Origin: Zoroaster sp. YZ-2022
Lineage: Eukaryota; Echinodermata; Asteroidea; Forcipulatida; Zoroasteridae
Direction of reading: 5' to 3'
Assembly (NCBI GenBank): GCA_029582265.1
Contig: CM055816.1
Location: 95,940,809 to 96,004,808, forward strand
Length of the DNA stretch: 64,000 bases
A program made the position numbers and the translations under genes. The first letter of the stretch is position 1. Every line of letters begins with the position of its first letter. The notes beneath the pieces are model-generated. The model was not told the origin of the DNA. It saw nothing but the letters and a program-made list of their open reading frames with translations, and did no database searches. This document shows positions 55,879 through 64,000 of this stretch, piece after piece.

Positions 55879-58800
55879 AATCTCAACATTTAGTCGGACA
55901 TTGGTCAGTGCGTTCCCCCGTTACTCCTCCTGATGCTATTATCGACCACACATTGGTCATCATTTGTGTTGTGCACGCTGAATGTCTGGTCACCAGAAAA
56001 TAAAACCGCTGATTTTGTTGATTGGCGTCTTCGCTGTGGTGCTGACATTTTGCATTAACCTGAAACATGGTTAAAGGGTATTGATGATACGATAGATCCG
56101 AGGCAACCTCAGGCTTCAAGTTTGTTGATCACCCCACGCGGCAGTCGATCTGGTGGTGGTAATTGCTCTTCTTTACGTGTGACAGTATGGAGGTTAAAAA
56201 CATGTTGCAGGTGAACGACAACCTTTGAATTTTCTCTGAGTGGCTTGTCGGATCTGGTTTCGCAATCCTTTAGGCTTGTTGTTATTTCACAGGCCGCCCT
56301 ATTCACTTAATCACCAAGTCAACTATGCCTGTTTCTTCCTTATGGAATTTTCAGACTATTTGGAATTACTTTTACATACTTTCAATGAACCACTTGTTAT
56401 CACTGGTGACTTTAACATTCATGTCGATGTGGCTGAGAATCATGATGCACGTTGTTTCCTCTGAACCCTTGAATCATTGAGCTTAGCAGCACGTGAACAA
56501 GCCGACACACATATACAAGGGACATACGCTGATTTGGATAATTACCCGTATCTCAGAATGTGTATTATTCAGGACACCCCTAATATGTGATTATTTATTC
56601 TCGGATCATTATAAAGTTGTGTTGTGTAACTTAAAACGTAGTAAATCATCCTCGTCAGGAAAGGAGATTTCATAGAAAGATCAGAGGTGGTTTGATATGG
56701 GAGCAGTTTAAGAATGATATTCTCTCTCTTCTGATCTTTGCAAAAACATAAACCAACATTCATCTGATGATCTTGATTGACGAAGCTTGCATGCTTCTTA
56801 TAATAAGAGCCATTGGTGGGGGTCTTGATCATCATGTCTCCAGTCAAGACTACAAGCATCACTGTGCGATCACAAAATTCCTGGTTCAATGATCAGATTA
56901 AAAAGGCTATTCATGATAGAAAGAAAAGCGAACGGATTTGGAGGTGTTCTAATCTTCCACTGGACCTCTATTTGTTTAAAAGTTAAGAGAGAAATTATGT
57001 TTACCTACTTAATGAATTAAAGTACCGTTTGCAAGAGTATTATACAAATTTCATAAAATGAAAACAGTAGTAAACCAACAAAAGCTTTTCAGAGCAAGTA
57101 GGTCTCTACTTGGCCTTAACAAGACCTCCCTGCTTGCCTCCACACATACAAAATGATTCGCAGTTGGCTGGATGAACATGGGTACCTATTTTGTCCAGAA
57201 GGTTGTCAATATAAAGTTAAAGCTACGTAACGAGACCTACTTTGCCAGTATGTAATGTACCACCTCACTGCGACCGCCGGTGTTAGTATTTCTCCGAATT
57301 TGAAAGTCTTTTCGATGACTGTGTCTGCAAGCTTAGTTTTAGGTTCGAGTAAGAAATGTTGTATCCTTGATCCAATTCCTACTTCAAGCTTCTTGTTGAC
57401 AGTTTAGATGTTCTCTTACCTATTATTACCAAAATTATAAATTTATCTTTCAGTACATGCCACTTTCCCTGCAGTGTAGAAATCATCTTTGGTGTTTCCA
57501 CTACTTCAAAAAACCTGGCATGGACTAAAGTGGAGAATTTTAGACCTGTTGTATCTGTAATTTCCCTGTCTAAATTAGAGCGGGCTATTGCAAGTCAATT
57601 ACAGTCCCATTTATTAGTTAATAATTTGTATCCTATTGCTCAGTCATATCTTATCGTAAGTTCTATAGTACAGAGACAGCTCTATTGAAGGTTAAGAATG
57701 ACTTGTTAATGGCTATGGATAGACAACATGTTTGATTACTAATTTTACTTGATTTAAGTTCTGCTTTTGACACATTGGATCATAATATTTTAATTAACAC
57801 TCTTCAGCAAAAATTTGGCATTCATGGTAATGCCCTTAAATGGTTTAGTGCTTATTTGTCTAACAGATCACAACGGGTCTCTGTTATGCTAGGTTCCCAC
57901 TGTCGTGCGATCCGTTACGAACGCCACGATTGGCCATTCGTAGCTGATCGTGGAAATTTTGTTTCCTTTTCTGAAATTTCACGTTTGGATGCGAGTTGAT
58001 GCGAGTCGATACGTTCTGGTACGATTTGCGCTTGATGCGTGATATAGGCAACGATTGGTCAATCTCAGATGACACGATCTGTCACGATCTGGTCTCCCGT
58101 TCAGATACGCCGATCAGATACGTTCCGATAGGGATTGTCCCGATTGAGTCCACGATTGTGTCCCGATCTGACACGATCATCACGATCGTCCCTCTTCATT
58201 TTGGACGAGATCTGATACGTGCAGATACGTTCGGATAGCCGTTCCGGATACGATCATCACGCGAACCGATGCGCTCCTTTGCGATCGGATACGATTGTGG
58301 TGGTGATGTCTTCACGATCGGGATGTGGAGAGTGATCACGACGAGCCACGATTGAACCCCGACGGGCATATACAGCCCGACCGACCATGGACTTAATTGT
58401 TTCTGAACTTCTACAGAGTGAAGACTACAACCCACAATCATTGATGATGGCAGGAGTTGAGGATGATGACAACGTGCATTTGTAGTGTTATTATTTAATC
58501 GCATCTACTGCATCTACCTCGTATCAAAATCGTGAGCTCAATCATGTCCGGTCGTGAGCGATGGTACCCGACAGAGCGTGTAACAGATCGTGACAGATCG
58601 GGAGATCGCAGCGCATCTCAACAGAGCGTGGTGTTTGTTCTTGTCCAAGCTGATCCCTGGATCACCACGATTTCGAAGCACTCACAGATGCGATCTGTCG
58701 CGCTTTGTTACGATCCACGCCGATCTCGCTGCGATCACGATTAAAATTAATCGTGATTGATCGTAGAAATTTTTTGAACCGTCCAAACATGTTCTACGAT

Positions 58801-60490
58801 TAACACGATTGCCACGACTGAACTCAAGATCTCGATAGGATCAACACGACACCATCGATTACTAAGACCACCGACTAAGACTCACAATTTCCGGGTTCCG
58901 CGCGCGGAATCGTGATAGTGGGAACGGGGCATCAACGGCAAACTTTCTCTCAGCAATTTGAACTGAAGGGGTGTCTGCAGGGCTCTTAAGCCGGACCTTG
59001 TTGTTTACTTGTATACTAGTCAATTGTTTGATATTGTTAAAAACCATCTCCTGCTGATGTTCATTGTTACGCCGATGATACCCAGCTGTATCTCTCTGTT
59101 TTCCCCAATCTTGTAGATGATCAGTGGCAGCTTTGTTCTGCAATGGAGGGTTGTAATTCACGACCCTACGTACATGGATGCGAACTAACGGGCTGATGTT
59201 AAATGATAATAAAACCGAATTCATGATCATTGGGCACACGTCAATCAGCTAGATAAGGTTAATCTTTCCCACATTCAGATTGGGGAGTCTATAATAAACT
59301 CTCCTGTCCCCAGTAGCTCGTGTAATTTAGGCTCATATTTGATACCACATGTCTATGAAATCATCATGTTATTAAGGTTTAGGTGGCTCAGCATTTTTAT
59401 TTTCTCACATAATATTAGACGCATGGTAGAAAAATATTTTGTCTAGAGAATGTAACAAACATTGGTTCATGCTTATTTCTAGTTCGTTTAGATTATTGTA
59501 CGCTTTTTATATGGTTTACCGAGTTCAATTTAAACCCAGCTTCAACGTGTGCAGAATTCTGCGTCAGAATTGTTTATGCAAATCATATAAACTCATACTC
59601 CTGTCATACGCCATTATTAATTGATTTACATTCATTTCCTGTTAGGTTGGAGGATTTACTTACCCAGATTCTTTCTGATAACTTATAAGATTTTTTATGG
59701 TTTTGTTCTCACTATTTAAGTCAACTCATTACTAAGCAAGCCTCAGTCCCTCATTATATTTCGTAGTTCTAATGATGACACCTTTTGACAGCCCTGGGTA
59801 TCGTACTAAAGTCACTAGGGGACCGTGCTTTTGAGTATGCTGCCCCTAAGCTCTTGGAACGTGCCTCCACCGACTGATTAATATTAGAAAGCAGATAGCA
59901 TTTTTTGATTGCTTTTTACTGATCGTTATGAAGAGGGATTAAAGTTACCATTTGCGGCAGGACAGGTTGTGTGAATAAATTGCGGGTTTTTGGTTGTAGT
60001 GTTAAATTTGAATGTAAACTAGTTTAATTGTTATTGTACATGTATCATGCGTATTTGAACACTTTCTTATAAAATGTAATAAAACTGTGCATGTCTTTAA
60101 GCTTATTTTTTGCCTTTAATATTGAATTTTAATTGTCATTTCTGCTGTTAGATTATGCTATGCATGCAAGTTTAATTATTGTTTTGGTTTTATTAGGAAT
60201 TTGTTGTGAATACCCCAGGCGTCTAATCTTTATTTTTAGTTTTAAATTGAATTGATTGATTGTCATTTGCTGTGGATGTTCTACGCATTTTTTTTGTTTT
60301 ACTAGTGTCATATATTTAAATTTTTTATCTATTATTATGTCACATGCTTAAATGATCGATCTTTTTAAATTGTATGTAGGCTCAAGTGTATAGTTCAAAT
60401 AAGTTTTCACTTTGGAATTTTATTGTACATGTACTGCGCATTTGAACATTTTTCATGGAAATTTTTGCATTAGAAATGAATAAATTATTA
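55879..60490 (+). pseudogene. L2/CR1-like LINE, interrupted and decayed
   Basis: Endonuclease pieces: SLNVWSPENKTADFVDWRL (~55,976), ETWLKGIDDTID (~56,062), a PRGSRSGGG block, EPLVITGDFNIHVDV (~56,388) and HVNKPTHIYKGHTL (~56,488). RT pieces: LSKLERAIASQLQSHLL (~57,568), [16 protein letters not shown] (~57,750), [18 protein letters not shown] (~57,835), and, beyond a nested transposon, HCYADDTQLYLSVFP (~59,070). A QASVPHYI-type end (~59,735) and an (ATT)n tail (60,480) follow. Many stops and shifts. The 5' start coincides with terminus T3, so the LINE was already here when the virus-like end joined. Confidence 0.85.
57893..58925. mobile_element. ~1-kb DNA transposon nested in the LINE, CGATC-rich
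   Basis: The ends are GTTCCCACTGTCGTGCGAT (57,893) and its imperfect inverse ...TCGTGATAGTGGGAAC (58,925). The LINE RT frame stops at the left end and its VxQGS block resumes right of the insertion (~58,965). The inside is packed with CGATC/GATCG/ACGATT words and has no transposase. The superfamily is not clear to me, and the target duplication could not be fixed. Confidence 0.75.
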
Positions 60491-63300
60491 TTATTAATTA
60501 TTATTTTAAATTAATTTAAGGATTTTTTTTCCCTTCTATGCAACTCCAAATCCATTAGTTTAAAACAGCGAAGATGTAATCATTAATAGCAATATTTTCA
60601 CTTTTTTTGATTGTTGCCCAGAGGTCGTTAATATTTTGGGTTTGCTCTGCTATAATCACCATGAAACTGTTCTTCGTGAGTTTAATTATCTACCTCCTAT
60701 GCTTAATTTTTCAAGAAAAATTCAAGACGCACAACGTCAAAAAATGGACCAATAATTAGCTTTCCCGGATCTGTAAATTTAACGGATGTCTCAATATTTG
60801 ATGCACATTGAAGATGCTTTTTACATTCTGGGTTTCGATGAATTCGCCCAGAAACGTGCGTGTCATCTTGTAAAGCCATGACTGTAGATTGACGTGTGAT
60901 GATTCTTGTTTGTCATTGTATTATTTGGCATTTCAACTCACTTTGATCGTACACACCTCCAGTCGACTTGCCAAATTTCAAAAAGACGCGACCTTGTTTA
61001 AAGTTGGTGAAACAACACCAATAGAGGGCGCGCCATACAGGCCAGAGCAGAAAAAGCGCATGCGGGCAAACCGCTTGGTCGCTCTGCGTGCAGCGGTACG
61101 TGGTCACGGACGGCAGTTTTCCTGTAAAGTCCGCCTCTATTGTCGAAAGTTAGACATTATGCAAATGAGGCGTTGTATCTTTATTCAAGCATCGCGCTAG
61201 CTACGCATGGCCGTGGGAGTGCGCAGCGGTCAAACCCATATTATGGTTGGGTTTACGTTTTGCTTCCTGTTGTTGGTTTTTCAATTTAAATATGGTATTT
61301 TTCATGAATATGCAAAATTATTTACTAAACAGATAACTTGAGGTTGTTTACTTATAGAATTAAGATATTTGAACCAGTTAGTGATAGATATAAAAACACA
61401 TTAGCAAGCATTGTCATGTTAGCAGTTTTTCAATGGTTGCAATTTTTTAAGAGTAGCCTGAAAACCACCAAAAAATTTTTCAATATTTGAATATTACGCA
61501 TGCTTGGTCTCTAAGATAATTTGAGTTGATTATTACTATTATTTTTAATACTACCCTAAAATTTCCATCAAATGGACGGAAAAGTGAGGTAACTTTTCCG
61601 TCCAGTTTTTATGCGGAAAAATTTGAAGGTAAAAAATAAAATAATAAAATAAATCAACTCAAAATTAGTTTCGTAGTATAAGCTCGTATGTCCATTCACA
61701 TGTTGAAACACTTTTGGGTCGGTTTCAAGTACTTAAAATAAAAAAACTATTTGGGAAAAACCAAGTTAACGTACGACGGATGCAAAGTGGCCCTCTTTAT
61801 TGTGTGTGTTTGTTGCATAATATATATACAGAGGGAATGTTTACCTGTGCGTGTTCGAATGTCAAGTACTGCGTATGGATTGGCACATTTTAACGTTGAT
61901 AGCCGGCGGAATATCTTTGGCATAAAGACGGTATAGCTCAGAAATTTAGCATGCGCAGCCCACCAATTTGTGCAGCTCTCCTTCTGAAGACGGTCACATG
62001 CGGCGATAGGAAAGCCTGGTCCGATACCAATTCCCCAATTGCCGCTGTGGCTGTGATAAATATGTCGTTAATGGCATTTATTGGTGAACTGTGATAAAAA
62101 TGCATGTTCATTATTTTTTGCTGCTGTACATACGAAACAATCATCAGCGAAGAGATCAGTGTTTTTAAACAGTGAAGTGAATAAAATACAGACAACATAC
62201 CTGGCAGCATTTATTGACGTGGTTACCCAAAGGATTGGCTATGAATATGCCCTGACGTCAAAACTGTGTGCAATGCCAGTACCTTTGTCCAGACTGCTTT
62301 GGTAACGTGCCCAGTACCAAAAAGGTAGCGCTCATTATGGGCAGCTTTACTTTATTGTTGGTTTTAACAAATAGTTGAAACATTTTGAGTTAAAGGGAAG
62401 GGAGTATGGGTATGATTAAGAGTGGCGAATCGAAGTACACTGTAAATATTTCTTTGTCTGTTATTTTTTAACCGTTAATTTTGTAAAATATAATTACAGA
62501 CCTGTTAAGTTATTATTAAAAAATACAGAAATGTTAGTATATTAACAGTACAAACTGGTTTTTGAATTGACAGAAATTGTTTATTTGATTTGGGGAAGAT
62601 TGCTTTTTATTTTTACAAACGTTCGTAAAATGTGCATTAATAAAATAAAATCCGTAAAATGATTGTATTTTGAATTTTTTTTTTAAAGCTTTATTTTGTT
62701 TTTTTTTCCCTTTTATAGAATTTTCGAAAATTTTAAGGTTTTCGTTTGTTTTCTACTTTTATTAGAACATCTCCAACACAAAGAAAAATCTGATCAAAAA
62801 CATTATTATGCATTACAGATTACAATAACCATCACTACTCTGTAAAACACCATCGTGCCCATGAAACTGCAAGTTTGTTTTTGTTTTTTTAGATCTATAA
62901 TACATTTTCCTAGTTCAGATGACCAAAATACTTCAGCAAATGCACAACACTTTAAAGTCTGATTAACTTTGTTTTCCATTTTGCAAACACAAAATTATTT
63001 ATTTAAAACAATTACTTATTCAATTATCTAACACCAGATCAATACAAACAACAATTCTCTCAACAGTGTACCAACTTTCCGTGATACTATGTGTAATCAT
63101 CACAAATCAGTATCCAATTTATTTTGGAAAATGTTGGTTCTACTTTTCCTAATTAGGCCATAGCTACAGACGACAAAAACGAAAACTTTTATCGTTACTT
63201 ATGGAAAATTATCATGCTGAAGTTATCTTGCATACAAAAAAAGATTTCACATGTTTAGAAACTTCCCTTTACTCACAAAGTTTTATTTCAATTACAGCCC
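60491..63300. other. No supported gene
   Basis: AT-rich. TTAAAGGGAAGGGAGTATGG at 62,390 resembles the left end seen at 30,362, but no partner was found. A block at ~61,020-61,130 is loosely similar to 19,735-19,830. Confidence 0.45.
61574..61603. repeat. 12-bp hairpin, loop of six
   Basis: GGACGGAAAAGT and ACTTTTCCGTCC around GAGGTA, with looser outer pairing (AAAATTTCC / GGAAAAATTT). Confidence 0.85.
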
Positions 63301-63639
63301 CCCATGTACAGAGACATCAGGGCTGCAGGGACCCAGGGGTGCAAAAAACAAAATGAGTGGTGTAAATGCGCAATGTGCAGTGTAATGCGGGGCCGAGTGC
63401 TGCGGTCGAGCGGTCCGCACGTGGCCAGGTCTCACCACAGGCACAGTTGACAGCTAGACCTACTGACTGGGACAGACACCTGGACCATGACCGCGACCAG
63501 CATTCCTTCGCAACATTCAGCGGTTTACAGGTTACGATTTGTAAAACATGTAATATAATTTGTTTGTTGAACAGAATAAACAAAGGGATAATCCACCGAT
63601 ACCGTAAAGAATAGTAAACGTATTCGGTTGTGCCTGATG

Positions 63640-64000
63640 AGCTGACAAAACCGGCAGTCTGGGAGAACAGCACGTCAGCCCGAATGCCCGCCCGTCGCGA
63701 CGGACGGTCCAAAGCGTTTGCCGTGCAAACCGCGCCTCGACTGGCCTGATACCGACGGACCAGCGCAGCCTGCCTGCGGGATCACGCCCGCGACCGCCCG
63801 CGAGCACATCCCCGCCACAGCCTGAGTTTGCCTCAGACCGACGCAAGATTACACGACGGTCGAACCTGACGAGCAACCAGTGCCCATAGCCCGTCTGCCA
63901 TCTTCCCCGCCACTGAGTCGTGCGGTTCATTTGACTGCGTGCACCACCACCATCTGCCGGCGCGGCCGCGAGGAAAACTTGTCAACGTGCCACCCAGTGA
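63640..64000. other. GC- and CpG-rich window end
   Basis: Composition changes from strongly AT-rich to about two-thirds GC with many CpGs, and GCCATCTT (YY1-like) occurs at ~63,898. It could be the promoter or first exon of a gene beyond the window, or another repeat. The long minus-strand frame here (63,532-63,930) is arginine-rich without a domain and is probably a composition artefact. Confidence 0.45.

Noticed and set aside
63317..63930. 131- and 132-codon minus-strand frames
   Set aside because: Arginine-rich translations typical of GC-rich non-coding DNA. No domain, no supporting splice or start context.

Overview
This is a eukaryotic, AT-rich and almost entirely repeat-derived window. 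It has multi-exon genes with GT-AG introns, tRNA-derived SINE sequence, CR1/L2-like and jockey/CR1-like LINEs, PIF/Harbinger and TTAA-flanked DNA transposons, Helitron-like elements and a decayed Polinton/Maverick. The mix of families, the frequent TACATGTA-type palindromes and the abundance of 'gagggcgc' suggest a marine invertebrate. An echinoderm or hemichordate is my guess, but the sequence does not prove it. I see no clear conserved host housekeeping gene, no rRNA and no stand-alone tRNA gene.

Layout, left to right. 0.5-2.8 kb: a broken LINE with a SINE inside it. 6.2-25 kb: three same-strand relics of a RAG1-N-terminus-like (N-RAG type) gene family. Copy A has only its 3' exons and is split by a Harbinger transposon. 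Copy B is nearly complete over ten coding exons but carries a stop and several frame breaks. Copy C has only the first coding exon. Intron positions are shared between copies. Around them lie several foldback elements, a second Harbinger transposase (20.0-20.9 kb) and an LTR-like block (21.6-22.3 kb). 28.1-29.4 kb: an apparently intact three-exon gene with a C2H2 zinc-finger array. 35.2-41.8 kb: Helitron-like elements carrying ~145-bp tandem repeats.

43.6-55.9 kb: pieces of a Polinton/Maverick (adintovirus-like) element, nearly all on the minus strand. They include a packaging ATPase, a small basic protein, a retroviral-type integrase with a chromodomain, a structural protein with a GGLFRS segment, an F54H12.2-type capsid protein, an adenain-like cysteine protease, a WW/PC4 gene, and an inverted broken copy of the zinc-finger gene. 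No protein-primed DNA polymerase was found. 55.9-60.5 kb: an L2/CR1-like LINE with a nested 1-kb DNA transposon. 60.5-64 kb: mostly featureless, then a GC-rich end.

The most unusual structure is a set of three termini (22,322; 45,455; 55,878). All begin AGTAGTATGTGTG reading inward, and each folds into a long terminal hairpin. The hairpin stems differ almost completely in sequence between termini. Behind the hairpins lie (GC)n tracts, and at two of them a conserved TATA-containing promoter cassette drives two different genes (zinc-finger and WW/PC4). A second TATA cassette is also duplicated within the Polinton region. Together these suggest a linear, hairpin-ended, virus-like element whose ends evolve by copying or inversion while keeping their shape.
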